A stretch of 64,000 bases of DNA, taken from assembly GCA_948146395.1 (NCBI GenBank), contig OX411556.1, positions 3,347,001 through 3,411,000 on the forward strand, read 5' to 3'. The stretch comes from Fragum whitleyi. Its lineage: Eukaryota; Mollusca; Bivalvia; Cardiida; Cardiidae. A model generated the notes under the pieces. That model saw only the letters and a list, made by a program, of their open reading frames with translations, was not told the DNA's origin and searched no databases. Numbering within the stretch: position 1 is the first letter of the stretch; each line of letters opens with the position of its first letter. The position numbers were made by a program, and so were the translations under genes. Positions 13,201-22,576 of this stretch are shown here, in pieces.

Positions 13201-13653
13201 ATTTTAATAGGGAATTTTGCATTATCTTCACATGTGAAAGAATTCTAGTATCACGCCATAAACGAATTAAACAGTGATTTTGAGAAGAGAAGTCTTGAGA
13301 AATAATAAATTGAATCTAAAGGGCAATACCTTATTTCGGAGCTATCAAGAACCCGCAGGGCGTTCCCACGAAGTTACACTGGTGAGCGAAACGTTCACCA
13401 AAAGTGTGCATCTTGTTAAAGTGCCAACCAGTTAAGTAATTTGTACTCACACTTTATCGTGAAACTGTTTGTTGATTTCTCTAGCATCGGTCCATCCCGG
13501 TCTGTTAACGATCGCTACCGAATATCCAAATTGAGATCCCGGATCACCCCGAGCTATTCCGACTTTTTTGACGTCGACGTTATATGCGTTAATAAGCGTC
13601 AAATATAGAAAGCACGAGACTATCAAACACTGAACTAATATTCGGTAACTCAT
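1135..13653 (-). CDS. Integrin alpha subunit, 5' part (eight exons, gene continues off the left edge)
   Basis: Exons in transcript order are 13451-13653, 10218-10357, 8783-8913, 6967-7082, 5317-5425, 4417-4465, 3522-3593 and 1135-1232. All have GT-AG borders and compatible phases and join to 918 nt (306 codons) with no stop. The product starts with a hydrophobic signal peptide (about residues 1-23), then FG-GAP beta-propeller blades: FGYSVAIVNR and VLLIGTPNR (blade 1), a Cys-rich blade 2 ending in VVGGPGVNVWRG, and blade 3 with CGYSIATAHFHDDGNYVILG. Integrin alpha chains pair with a beta chain at the cell surface and bind matrix or cell ligands. The I domain, when present, sits between blades 2 and 3. 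Here only about 25 residues separate them, so this is a non-I-domain alpha. The ligand class (laminin-, RGD- or alpha4/9-like) cannot be told. The remaining blades, legs, membrane helix and tail lie outside the window. Confidence 0.9.
1233..3521. other. Integrin intron 7
   Basis: No coding signal was seen. It holds the long inverted-repeat MITE at 2815-3260 and a fragment of the same family at about 3354-3460. The rest is AT-rich unique-looking sequence. Confidence 0.5.
2815..3260. mobile_element. MITE with TACAGTTAA...ATCGTGAAATTGACA terminal inverted repeats
   Basis: The left end reads TACAGTTAAGAAAATCGTGA, then AATTGACA. The right end is its inverse, ending CACGATGTTTTTAACTGTA. A second, 385-bp copy lies at 28992-29376, and a fragment at about 3354-3460. 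This copy contains a nested palindrome (about 2909-2990) with arms ATTAAAGGGAGGTAAT and ATTACCTCCCTTTAAT. No protein is encoded. Confidence 0.65.
3522..3593 (-). CDS. Integrin alpha exon 7
   Basis: The exon has 72 nt with acceptor TTCCTTTTCAG and donor GTACGT. It encodes GFTFIQGRGEYIVSASWSNT, then LYC, and ends in phase 1. Joining to exon 8 gives SNTLYCGYSIATAHF, the entry into blade 3. There is no I-domain sequence at this position. Confidence 0.85.
4417..4465 (-). CDS. Integrin alpha exon 6 (49-nt mini-exon)
   Basis: The acceptor TGTATATTTAAG and donor GTAAGA frame DGRSEVVGGPGVNVWRG. This contains the conserved integrin G-G-P-G-x-x-x-W-x-G motif closing blade 2. It starts in phase 0 and ends in phase 1, matching both neighbours. 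Confidence 0.85.
4654..4898. mobile_element. MITE with CAGG(G/A)CCC(A/G)AG ends, copy 1
   Basis: The 245-bp element starts CAGGACCCGAGATTT and ends ATCTTGGGCCCTG. It shares internal sequence ('GGCTTTAATCTCCAGTTGA', 'TTCTCAGTT') with the better preserved copy at 9044-9280 and with a right-end fragment near 43640-43712. It is non-coding. Confidence 0.6.
4928..5165 (+). mobile_element. tRNA-derived SINE
   Basis: The 5' part has tRNA-like promoter boxes: a box A-like GTCGTTAGCGCACTCGAG and a box B-like GCGGGTTCGAGCTTC. The body follows, with the CCCCAGTCCACCCAGCTGTA motif typical of animal SINE bodies. It lies in the integrin intron between exons 6 and 5. No flanking duplication could be fixed by eye. 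Confidence 0.55.
5317..5425 (-). CDS. Integrin alpha exon 5
   Basis: The acceptor is TTTTTGTACAG, not the later ATTTCAG, because only this one keeps the frame (CC+A = Pro). The 109 nt encode FQETCWPFWTRSGYDFVNGQ and AMFAYAQGGLAATYSP and end exactly at a GTAAGT donor. The exon is flanked by a 3'-half copy (5217-5304) and a 5'-half copy (5455-5570) of itself. Confidence 0.88.
5468..5525. mobile_element. 58-bp hairpin insertion with 9-bp target duplication
   Basis: The arms are CATTCGGAACACCACTCGGC and its near-perfect inverse GCCGAGTGATGTTCCGAATG (one mismatch). The insertion is flanked by ACCCAGAAC at 5459-5467 and 5526-5534. It interrupts the upstream partial copy of integrin exon 5. It is non-coding and would be among the smallest of mobile hairpins. 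Confidence 0.65.
5865..6065 (-). mobile_element. Diverged tRNA-Arg-type SINE remnant
   Basis: The order of landmarks matches the intact element at 10732-11022: GAATTGG...GTCGCATTAAAC, TATATCGCTGCGACTGG, CCATCACATCGTTCCTAGTC, GCTGCTAACTCACA, ACTCATTTGTGGGAGACA. The tRNA head is lost. Confidence 0.5.
6291..6337. repeat. Perfect hairpin
   Basis: ATAATTTCTTAGGGGACTAC and GTAGTCCCCTAAGAAATTAT are exact inverted copies around a short loop. The same pattern of 20-bp arms with a tiny loop recurs at many places in the window. It may be the centre of an old MITE. Confidence 0.6.
6675..6916. mobile_element. MITE with TGACCCGTCACGCG terminal inverted repeats, copy 1
   Basis: The 242-bp element starts TGACCCGTCACGCG and ends GCGTGACGGGTCA. 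The centre shares the 'CTTTCACGGAAAG' and 'CGCAGTCTGACTATG' blocks with the copies at 13802-14059 and 53370-53609 and fragments at 838-905 and 16142-16290. It is non-coding and lies in an integrin intron. Confidence 0.75.
6967..7082 (-). CDS. Integrin alpha exon 4
   Basis: The exon has 116 nt with acceptor CATTGTAG and donor GTGAGT. It encodes VCGPGWRNVLREKDKNQNYM, then VGICLKMRDDLEVMQCGR with the paired cysteines of the blade 2 hairpin. It starts in phase 0 and ends with CC, completed to Pro by exon 5. Confidence 0.88.
7563..7784. repeat. 37-bp minisatellite, six perfect copies
   Basis: The unit GTCTTGGAACAGGGTGCAAC plus GAACAATGATGTAGGCC is repeated six times without a mismatch. It is open in several frames, which produces spurious antisense open frames of 68-86 codons. 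It lies in the intron between integrin exons 4 and 3. Confidence 0.95.
8783..8913 (-). CDS. Integrin alpha exon 3
   Basis: The exon has 131 nt with acceptor GAATTTCAG and donor GTACGT. It encodes NLKGKPEDNRSDCERDQRMG, then ATIVINKNFKDFVYTTSTLPMVT at the start of blade 2. The 'D-x-x-C-E-R ... Q-R-M-G' pattern matches the integrin alpha 'QWLG' region. It ends in phase 0. Confidence 0.88.
9044..9280. mobile_element. MITE with CAGGGCCC ends and target duplication, copy 2
   Basis: The 237-bp element runs from CAGGGCCCAAGG to CCTCGGGCCCTG. It is flanked by ATGTTCATTA on the left and ATGTTCATTT on the right, a 9-bp direct repeat directly or almost directly abutting the ends. It shares internal blocks with 4654-4898. 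The duplication length would suit an hAT- or Mutator-like transposase in trans (inference). Confidence 0.72.
9498..9803 (-). mobile_element. Full-length tRNA-derived SINE with 12-bp target duplication
   Basis: The tRNA-like head is on the minus strand at about 9722-9803: GATTAGCTCAGTTGGTAGAG (box A) and GTGGGTTCGATTCCC (box B). The body contains the GGTTTAACGTCTCATCCGAA motif common in mollusc SINEs. ATGAGCTTAGAG flanks it at 9486-9497 and 9804-9815. The anticodon stem does not pair, so this is not a working tRNA. Confidence 0.82.
10061..10217 (-). repeat. Two tandem partial copies of integrin exon 2
   Basis: The 3' half of exon 2 with its flanking intron recurs about every 93 bp: (A/T)CCGGT landmarks at 10061, 10153 and 10247. 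The middle copy still reads IVLSCSPVDITERVGIC and keeps a donor (GTAAGC). It has no obvious acceptor. The outer copy is more worn. Confidence 0.75.
10218..10357 (-). CDS. Integrin alpha exon 2
   Basis: The acceptor TTTTGCAG and donor GTGAGT frame 140 nt encoding LLIGTPNRTVGNIPGYGG, LVRCNSP and SPVDMTEKAGIC. This is the end of blade 1 and the linker with its Cys. It ends with one base (A), completed to Lys by the next exon. Two diverged partial copies of its 3' half lie just downstream (10061-10217). Confidence 0.9.
10732..11022 (-). mobile_element. Full-length tRNA-Arg-type SINE with target duplication
   Basis: The minus-strand head reads GCCGCGGCAATAGCGCAGTT, then GGTAGCGCG, a loop CTTCTAA (TCT anticodon, Arg-like) and GGGTTCGATCCCC. 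The 3' end is a (GAATTT)n tail. GACTATGAAGTCAA at 10718-10731 and 11024-11037 is the target-site duplication. Related remnants lie at 5865-6065, 12560-12725, 28524-28722, 44102-44345 and 46190-46375. Mispairing in the anticodon stem argues against a real tRNA gene. Confidence 0.85.
11128..12050. mobile_element. Foldback-type element with long terminal inverted repeats
   Basis: A segment of about 190 bp at 11130-11325 recurs inverted at about 11860-12050. Landmarks are ACACTAAGTATGTATTA with ATAATACATACTTAGTGT, and CTTGTTTTCG with CGAAAACAAG. Each arm is itself palindromic around TCGAGGCTCTGCCGAGACA. The 530-bp centre has only an 87-codon open frame with no recognisable domain. A similar GGCTCTGCC-centred palindrome is at 32677-32768. 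Confidence 0.65.
12122..12349. mobile_element. 228-bp MITE with TTAACCCTTT ends, copy 1
   Basis: It starts TTAACCCTTTCCTGTTTTAC and ends CAGCAAAGGGTTAA. The centre holds a hairpin GAAGAAATTGCTT/AAGCAATTTCTTC. The copy at 42590-42818 is nearly the same sequence in the opposite orientation. Centre-only relatives occur near 27818-27862 and 35720-35760. Confidence 0.75.
12560..12725 (+). mobile_element. Diverged tRNA-Arg-type SINE fragment
   Basis: It is the reverse orientation of the intact copy at 10732-11022: ACCAATTAATGGATAATCGT, AGGCTAGGTAAGGATGTGG, ACCAGCAATCCATGTTTAGG, TGCTCCAGTCC. The head and tail are lost. Confidence 0.5.
13451..13653 (-). CDS. Integrin alpha exon 1 (start, signal peptide, blade 1)
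   Basis: ATG at 13653 opens MSYRILVQCLIVSCFLYL, a hydrophobic signal peptide probably cut after LINA. It is followed by YNVDVKKVGIARGDPGSQFG and YSVAIVNR, the usual integrin alpha N-terminus. The exon ends in phase 2 (AAAGT) at a GTGAGT donor. Joining it to the next exon restores V-L-L-I-G-T-P, the expected FG-GAP strand. Confidence 0.92.
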
Positions 13654-13801
13654 TGTCTTTTATTTCAGAGTAAGTACATTTCTTCTCATGGAATGCTATT
13701 TAGTATGTAACTATTAAATCAAACCATAATCCAATTCTATATGATTCGTGTCAAATTTTGACCAATATTATGCCTCTTTAAAATAAACAAATAAATAAAT
13801 G

Positions 13802-14059
13802 TGACCCATCACGCAAAAAGAGACCACCTGGGAACTCAGGAAACTGAATATTTGAAAAAGAGATTGGAGCCAGCATCGGTCAACCAATGGTCGCATTTCA
13901 AAAATTCTTTCACTGGAAGGTAGATTGAACTTTCTAGATTCAGAAAATAAGCACATTGCAAAAAGTTTCGATCCTAGTCAGTCTGCGCGAGCCGCGCAGT
14001 CTGACTAGGGTCGACACTTTACGCATTACCCAGATGGTCCATTTTCGCGTGACGGGTCA
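13802..14059. mobile_element. MITE with TGACCCGTCACGCG ends, copy 2
   Basis: The 258-bp element starts TGACCCATCACGCAAAAAGA and ends TTTTCGCGTGACGGGTCA. It has the family's internal blocks CAACCAATGGTCGCATTTCA and CGCGCAGTCTGACTAGG. It lies only about 150 bp upstream of the integrin start codon, so it could contribute to the 5' flank of that gene (inference). Confidence 0.78.
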
Positions 14060-14109
14060 CAAACAAATGATAAAAAGTTCCACTTCCATTATTATTTCTC
14101 TTTGATGCG

Positions 14110-14122
14110 TTTTTTTTTTTTT

Positions 14123-14153
<31 letters not shown>

Positions 14154-14157
14154 GGGG
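14110..14157. repeat. Poly(T)23-poly(G)25 homopolymer junction
   Basis: An uninterrupted run of T is followed directly by an uninterrupted run of G. The G run could form a quadruplex. It may also be an assembly weak point, because long homopolymers are error-prone. Confidence 0.9.
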
Positions 14158-16304
14158 TTGGCACTCAAAGAATTACTCAAACTATCATTAAAATTACAAA
14201 ATTGGTTTAAATCCTATTTTTGAAAATCATATTTGTAAGAAACTACTCGACATACATGTACTTATAAAGTCCAAAGTTTATTTCAAATGGTGTCGCACCT
14301 AGAAAATCATGAAATAAGAAATTAATAAAAGCAAATTAGCCTTTTTTTAAGAGTTAAAATTCACTATACCTTCATATAAGACATAATATCTAGTTCAAGG
14401 CGATAGCCTTTAGGCTTTATTCTGGGGAAGTTTATGATAGGGCACTTTAAGCCATTTTTTTGTCATAGAATTACAGTGTGGTTCTCAGACGACCTAATGA
14501 AATAACAGTTCTTTCTTAATTCAAGTATGCTTTCTTTATGTTTTATTTTATCAACATAACACAAACACCGAAGACAAACATAAAAACCAGTTTTAAACAT
14601 ACACAAATATATAATATCCGTTTCAGTACATTGTCTATCCCATATCTCTTCGAAGAGACACTTAAGGACTACATGCAGTTTCATAAAAGAGGGTTGTTTC
14701 AAAGAGTCGATAATCCAATCTGTTTAACTTAGTCTGCATACCTACACATCTTACTATTATTTTTTTGCGTAGTTCAAAAAATTAAAGTTGCTTCTAAAGT
14801 AGTAAATAAATAAGGAATTCTGCAATGCATTATCTCATTTGAATCGTCTTCTAAAGACGATTCAATTGAGATATAGAGATGCGGAATCTAACAGTGAATG
14901 AAAACACCATACGATACGGTACGATTTGTAATTTTGACTTTAGTTAATTTTATTCGTGAGAAGTTTAGTAAAACTGCCTATGCGGAGTCTTAGGTTTGGA
15001 CGTAAACTACGTATACACCTGTATTTAGTGTTATTTTTTTGTTATACTTTCTTATATCTTTAAAATATTTTTGAAAGAAGGAGATCAGATATTAACACTC
15101 ACAAATTGATATGTGTATCCTTGTAGAAATGACTTATTGACAATACATGGCGTACGAACATTTTTAACGGCCCCCACTTTAAATGAAGTAGAACTTCCTT
15201 GTGAAGTTGTGATCCGGAAATAACTTCATAGATAAACCTCTTTAAGTGGGTGACAATTTAAAATGTACTATCTAGGATGGAAATGAAACTAACTGTTTAC
15301 TGGTCCAGGGTTTTAGTATCACATTAACATCCCGATGGCACTTAAGTTAAGCTCATAGAGGTCCTTGCTTAATATTAGGGAGTACCTGCTCTAATGCGAA
15401 CTATTTTCTTTTGAGCTATCCTCATCTTTTTGTGCAATGTTGAATTTTCTCTGCATTAAGCAGCACAAGGTATTGTAAAGGTATTTACTTATAAGTAGCA
15501 CGAATATTCGGGAAAAAACAGTCTTCAATTTATCTCTAAAGTTGATCCCCAGAGGATACTAAGGACTTGCAACAAGAAGCTTTGAGACTCTGACCACTTA
15601 TTTAAGAGTCTCAGACTCTCAAAACCCGTATCCCTTAAAACCTTGTGGTCACTCTCTGTGAGGAACTGCATATCCATCGGTAGCTGCTACATGTATCTTA
15701 TAAATCTGTGTTTACAATCCGTTCTCTAGGAAAGCCTACCTAAATAACACCCACTTTGTAATATCAGTTGGCCAAACAAGTTACTTAAATACAAACAATT
15801 TAAGACTAACCCAACCTCAAAGAATTTGCTGACATAAATTCAATGTGCATTGAAATTGAAAGTATTTGAGAAAAAAAGGAAAATTGGTAAAAACAAGAAA
15901 ATTCTCGATTATTATCAAAGTTTTCCCTCTATTTCTTTCGGTGCATAAACATTTCGGTTTATCGGGAAAATGGTAACATAAACAGGTCGAAGCATTTAAC
16001 TCTTTTGGGGGAAACAACATGTTTCTCTTGTTTTACGATTGGAAAATATTGATTCTTTTTTTTTGTCAAGATTTTGATTTTAAGTATATGGTCAATCTTA
16101 TTGCCATTTAGGCAGGTTTCCTTTAGAACGGATCATAAATATGATTCATCACGCGAAAAAAGACCATCTTGGAACTCCGTGAAATAAATATCTAAAAAAG
16201 GAGATTGATTCTTATACAGGTCAAATGGAGTTTGCATTTTAAAACTTAATTTATAGGAAGGCAGAAGTATTGTTCTAGATTCAGTAAATTACCGAAGTGT
16301 TGAA

Positions 16305-16441
16305 AGTTTTATTGGCTTGGGTAGCGGAAAATATGATAACAAGACACCCCCTATCACAAATTCTGGTGTCGATTTCCAATCGAAAAAAATTCAGGGGGTG
16401 TCTAGTTATCATATTTTTCGCTACCCAAGCCAATAAAAGTA
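16305..16441. repeat. Long near-perfect palindrome (about 47-bp arms)
   Basis: The left arm TTTTATTGGCTTGGGTAGCG, then AAAATATGATAAC and GACACCCCCT, is mirrored at 16394-16441. The loop of about 45 bp contains AATTCTGGTGTCGATTTCC. It is an unclassified foldback MITE sitting at the broken right end of a truncated TGACCCGTCACGCG MITE. Confidence 0.75.
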
Positions 16442-17190
16442 CGAATATCTTCGCTTTATGTGGATCTTTTGCCGAGAAATTTGGAATGTGTGTAGAGGGT
16501 ACATAAATGCTCTTAGACAAACACAAACAATGAAGAATTGTCAGGTTGTTTGACAAAAAATTAATGACAAACCTTAAAATCGAGCAAAGTCACTCACTCC
16601 TTGGGCTGGAAGTGGCTCATTTTGCTTAGTTGTTACCCTCCCCTTTTATTTCCTAAAAGAAGAACCATTTATCTCGACAGTGATACTTAAAACTGGAATG
16701 AAAATGATTATTTTGGTTTACAAATCAGTCAAAAACTTGCCCCACCGTTAGTTCCGTATCGAAAAAATCGACCAGGTGTCCATGAACCTTCTTGTGTTGG
16801 CGTGGCACGTTATACCCTGTGTTCTTGACCATAATAAAAGATTCTTGATGATCTGTCTTAAATTGATTAGCAGGAGGAACCCACGTTACTGAATGGGTCC
16901 TTCGATGAAGAGGTCTTCATTAAAGAAAGTTACCAGGATGGGATGACTGTGGACTAAAATCAAAGACAGGTACGGGCTATTTTGTATAATTGCTATTCCA
17001 AAATTCTAACGCGATTGCGTGAAAAAACTTTGAATACGAAACAGAAAACAATTACCATGTAAACCTTATTGTTAATGTTGTCGCATGCATTTGTTTATAG
17101 TCTAAAAAGGCATTTTTTAGCTCTAATGCCTTAAAGTCGGTAAGTTCTAGCTATTCGATGAAAATTTGAGTGAAGGGGTGGTTTGCCCCC

Positions 17191-17356
<166 letters not shown>

Positions 17357-17952
17357 ACGCTCCCTCTCTCTTTATCTCTCTTAAATCTTCATTTGAAATG
17401 GAGGATGTCAAGTGTAGAGATTATAATCAAGAACCAATTTCATTTTCGCGTGAGTTAATGAATAAAGTATTTTGGAGGAGGAGTTATATGCACAAGGTAA
17501 AATCCGAGGACGGAGCCCGAGAAAGTTTGCTTTGTATATATCTTCTCCCCACTTTATTCATGGACACATCAAAGCTAAAAGGAGATAATATCCACAATAA
17601 AACACGATCACGATTCTAAATACTTTGTTCTATTCTTTTTTTGAGTTTAAAATAGTTTTATTACTTTGTCTTGGTGTAAAATTAATGAAAGACCATAGAT
17701 ACTGACATTGGGATAATTGAAAGAAAAACGAAGCGCGTCACTTAGCACGTTACGTTATATGGCGTCAAAAGCATCAACATTCTCGCTTAAGATGACGTTG
17801 AATATGATAAATAAGCGGAGCTTTCTGTGTACACAGTAAAACACATGGTATAAGAATTTTATTGCGAATAAAGCTCTAATCGATTTTTTATATGCGTTTT
17901 ATGCTATTGTGTTACAAGTTAATTTGATATCAAATAGGATAACGGTGGCAAA

Positions 17953-18324
17953 CAGGAGCAGCAAAAGAGGCTCTACAAGTGTGACGGCTGCAGGAACTGT
18001 ACCACGGCGCCATCTTATCTCCATAGGCACAAGGTGAGCATTCACCAGAGTAGACGATTTCATTGTAAATAATGCAGTAAGACATGTGGTCAAAATTTCT
18101 TGAATAAACACGTACAAACCGTTCACCAAAAATTACATCTGTTATGCAACAAGTGTTCACAGACTTTTTATGCAAAACAAGGTTTAGCTTGTCACACTGT
18201 GTCCGTCCACGATAGTGCAAAATCTTAGTATAAATGTAATCAGTGCAATGAGCCTTTCTATGATAAAAACCTATTACATTGGGCACGTAAACAAACATAC
18301 AGGTATCAAACCATTTTCTTGTAG
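17953..18324 (+). pseudogene. C2H2 zinc-finger pseudogene
   Basis: One frame reads QQKRLYKCDGCRNCTTAPSY, then LHRHKVSIH (C-X2-C-X12-H-X4-H). It continues with a second finger with a stop between its cysteines (FHCK*CSK...KHVQTVH), a third (LLCNKCSQTFYAKQGLACH, then TVSVH) and a partial fourth (YKCNQCNEPFYDKN). In-frame stops lie at 18070 and 18226, and the frame closes at 18322. About 350 bp downstream (18680-18886), CVYYFNRQNVLLQHKCDKLH looks like another decayed finger. The source was a C2H2 zinc-finger protein with H-x4-H spacing. Which one is unknown. Confidence 0.75.
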
Positions 18325-21300
18325 GAAATACAAAACATGTAAGTATATTGGATGAAAACGAATTAATTTATGTGCGCTAAGTAGTGATATTACTTCTAGC
18401 AATGTTTATCCTCCTGATGACGTTAGATCAATTACGCCAAGATGTTGTCATGTTTCCAGCCGCGACGTCCGGCAAATAGAAACATTTGATATTGCCGCAC
18501 AGTAAGAATGTAAAGATGTAGTTGTTACATTTCCGCGTAGTATTTTTTTGTAAAAGGCATTAGCCGAAATATCAAAATAGAGTATATTATTTTAAAGAAT
18601 TAATTCTATTCTCTTAAAACTTAATGCAAATATAACTCGGTCTACAACATCACGTGCGGAAAAAAATGAACATAGGATTTTGCCGTCAGTCAAGATGTGT
18701 GTTTACTATTTTAACAGGCAAAATGTTCTTTTACAGCATAAATGTGACAAGCTGCACGGAACAAAACCAAGTCTTCGAAAAGTATCTAATGTGACTAGCC
18801 TTTACGACTTTCGAACTGACAGACTACAGCAAATACAGTTTCAATTTCGGTCTGATTTTGTGAAAGAAAAGAAGAACTTCTACTAGAGTATTGTTTATAT
18901 TACTAACGGAACCGTAACTAAGAACTCAGGCGTAGACCATAAGACGACAAACTGTGTATGTGCAATCAGTGCAAGTAAGAACGGAAAACAAAGACCTTTG
19001 ATTTTGTTAAAGAAAAATAACTTGAAACAAGTTGGCAAAATCTCACACAAAAGCCCGTTACAATTCTGGTTGTCAAAGTATAAAAAAAAACCCAAAAAGA
19101 ATAATTAGAAAATTAAGCTATGTAGAGTAACATTTTCTGTACACTTCAGTCCGTAATTATGGGAGGAACATAACTCCCAAGTTTCAAGTCAATCGGACAT
19201 ACGGTGAGTTATGCTCCGGAAAAAGGAGTGAATGCCACCCGTACGTCGGATGTCGGACGCCATGGGTGATCACGTAATTCTTTTGACAGAAGTACAACAA
19301 TCGCAAGGCCGAAGAGAACCCTTAGGTCATAGACATGTCGTTAAATCAGTTAAAAGAGGTTGCGGTCATCAGACGATCAATGTACGGTGTTGTGCTTGGA
19401 AATCTTTACCGCATCATCCTATTGTAACCGCTGTCACCATACGGGGACATGCGACGGTCGTAAGGTGTACAGTAGATCTAAGTAAATCATGTCATCGTCT
19501 CCAAAGGGGATGCCCATTTACCATGCAGCCACATCAGCTAGTCTTGTGATAGGTTTAGAAATACTTCGAGCACAGCACAATTTTGTGTTCACATTCGTCG
19601 TAGAAAAACGTACAATATCAAATGTACCGTACGATTTTTTTTTTTTTAAAAATATATATTTCTCTAAATCTTTATCCTGGTTAAATACACGAGTCTCAGA
19701 ATAAAAACGCATCTCTATGAAACTAACGAGGCTGTAGTTTAATTTGGAAGTTATTGTTGATTGATTATGAGCTGCAGTGACAGGTTAATTTGACTTTTTT
19801 AGATAATAGCCATTTGTTGTTTTACCAACTTGAATTTCTCACAAGGCAATAATATGGTTGTATCTTTTGATCATGTTTCGTTATTGTTAAACATATATTG
19901 ACTAATTTCTAATGACGTGCCAACATAGTTAACAATTAGTTTCCAGATTGTTTTTGGTTGTTTTTTTTTTGTCTGACGTGTTACCATTTTTCGTTTGTGG
20001 GAAAGTATTTTTATTGAAGAAATTATTGATAAAGATTTAATTTTAATCGAAGATGATTGTGTCCCGATTTATAGATGTCGCAGTTGGTCCGAAATTGACA
20101 AAGAACTGAAAAATATTTCATACAAGCAATAACAGTATTCAGAGAATTGAATACTATTCAACCTAAAATGTTGAATCGTTATTCTTAATTGATACAACTA
20201 CCTACGACCAACAGTGGATTATGTATATTTCTCGTATAAATTCGCGTTTTCATATGGTTTGGCTTCACATAAACTTTTGTAGATAATCACATATTAACCA
20301 ACACACCAGCAATACTCTTCTTCAATTAACCAATATACCATCTTCAATTAACCATGTCTTTGGAAAAAAATAAATATTCACTAAAATGGTTTAACCGTGG
20401 ACCATCATTGTTATAAGAGGCAAATACGAAGAACACAATACAACTTCATCTGAAACAACCGACACTTTGCAAGAGTTTGCTTTCTTTGAAATCAAATAGC
20501 CATATAAAAGATTTTCTTCATAAATGAATTTATTTCAAGTTTAACATTCATGATAAATGGAGATCAAGACAAAGACGTAGCGCAAAGTGCAATGAAAATC
20601 GTTTACTTAGTCTGGGGTGATCCATTTTAAATTCATTCAATGCATTCTCCAAAATTACGAACATTCCATACGACATGTGTATTGTTTACAAAAATTACCT
20701 ATATAATCATAGCAAACCAACATACAAAATCATAGACAACCATTTTACGGTAACATCGTTAAACACCAGTGCTTTTATTTGTTGCATTTTAAGCAAGACC
20801 AGATGTAGTTCGTGGATACAATTCATGTGTGATGAAAAAAGTTTGAAAAGAAAAAAATGAAAAACACGGTGAGTAAAACATTTGAAATCGAGAGTAGCAA
20901 CATTGGTGCATGATCCATTCAATCTTATACCAAACGATACAATACAATTCTTTTAAACATGATATGATTTATACTCAGGATAATGTTAAGTTCAATAAAA
21001 TAATTGGACGCGAATGCGTGGAATTAAACAAATATTCGTAAATAAAAGTAGAAAAATATAGTTAGAAAAACGATCATATCGGGAAAAGGTTTTTACTTTG
21101 CGGCAAGAATGTAGCAAGAAGCTTTTTTTTGTCTCCAGTAAAAGCACTTTCTTTCATTTTTAATAGACCATAGCCCCTTTTGTGAAGACCAAGCCAGATT
21201 TGTAAGCGTCAGCCTCATCGAAATGGTACTTGAGCTTATTTGTAGAGGCTTTGACTATATTTGGTCAATATTTGTAAGCGTTTAAGTACGTGTACACTTA

Positions 21301-21410
21301 TCCGTTTTGGTGTAAGTGACAATTTTAAATCAAAGGGCTAAAAGCGCTAAAGGCCTGGTTAATAAAGACGCAAGGTGACATTTGGAGGCATGCACTCCAT
21401 TTTTTCAATC
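18325..21410. other. Intergenic DNA with decayed zinc-finger flank
   Basis: The finger-like remnant at 18680-18886 is the only coding echo that can be defended. A Cys/His-containing stretch near 19230-19500 is suggestive but has no clean finger spacing. The remainder to 21410 is AT-rich with no recognised feature. Confidence 0.45.
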
Positions 21411-22576
21411 TTTTTATACGCCCGAAGGGTCGTATTATGTTATGGCCCCGGTCGTCCGTCCGTCTGTCCGTCCGTCCGTCTGTCTTTCCGTCCGTTAGCA
21501 ATTGTTTGTGTGCGCAACTCATCCATAACTATCAATGAGAATGAGCTGAAACTTGGCACAATTACTCTCTATCATGTCTTGTTGTGCACAAGACTCTTGA
21601 AATTCAAATCGCTCCAGTCATTCCTGAGAAATCTTGAGTTATCTGCCCTTAGATTTAACGAAAATCACTGTTTTTTATGTGCGAAACTCCTCCTGAACTA
21701 TCAATGGGAGTTAGCTTAAACTACACACACTTACTCCCTATGATGTCTCGTTGTGCATTAGACCTTTGAAATGCAAATTGCTTCAGTCATTCATGAGAAA
21801 TCAAGAATTATCTGCTCTTGAATTGAACGAAAATCACTATTTTTTGTGTGCGCATTTCCTCCCAAGCTATCAATGGAAATGGGCTGAAACTAGACACAAA
21901 TACTCTCTGCGATGTCTAGCTGTGCATAATTCTTTTTCAAATTCAAAATGCTACTGTCATTCTTGAGGTATCTTGAATTATCTGCCCTTGAGTTGAATGA
22001 AAAACAAAATTTCTTGTTGGCTCACTTTCATCTACATTTTGAATGGGAATGATAGGAAACTTGCCACAATGATTCTGTATGTTGTCTTATTGTGCTTAGG
22101 ACTTAGTATTTTTTCATATGTAAAGTAGTTCCTTATTTATCTGCCCTTTATTTAACAATAGCTTAAAATTACAGATTTTTGTGTGTGTGTGCACAACTCC
22201 TTCAAATTTTATTGGATTGAACCCAATCTTGCTACAATGTAACCCTGACATTTGGTTGAGCAAAAGTCCAAAAGCTTGGGTCTTTCTTGTATTTTCTGCC
22301 CTCGAATTGACTGAAATTCGCTGTTTGTCTTTTGTGAGCAACTCGTCTCACTTTGAATTGAAATGAACTGAAACTTGCAAAATGACTGTTTGGCGTATAG
22401 CTGTGCATAAAACCATTTTCAATTTACACTCAAAGGGTCATACTATGTTATGGCCCCAGTCGTCTGTCTGTTTGTTTGCAATGTTTTAGCTATCATTCAA
22501 GCTCACGCTACTGACAAGCCAAGGCTACTGACAAGCCCCATCGGGCGTATATGCGCCGCTCTACGAAGCTCTTGTT
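21411..22576 (+). mobile_element. Non-coding Helitron-like element (TTTTTATACGCCCG...GCTCTTGTT)
   Basis: It starts TTTTTATACGCCCGAAGGGT, then CGTATTATG, with a CCGTCCGTC-rich stretch. It contains degenerate internal repeats of about 140-160 bp ('CTCCTGAACTATCAATGGGA', 'TTGAGTTATCTGCCCTT'). It ends GGGCGTATATGCGCCGCTCT, then ACGAAGCTCTTGTT. The complementary CGCCCG/CGGGCG ends and final CTCTTGTT match the ending of the Helentron at 50926. No protein is encoded. A second 5' end-like block (GGGTCATACTATGTTATGGC) near 22436 suggests an internal rearrangement. Confidence 0.6.

Noticed and set aside
19229..19549. 105-codon Cys/His-containing frame near the zinc-finger pseudogene
   Set aside because: Cysteines and histidines do not fall into C2H2 spacing in any one frame, so it is not called as a finger.
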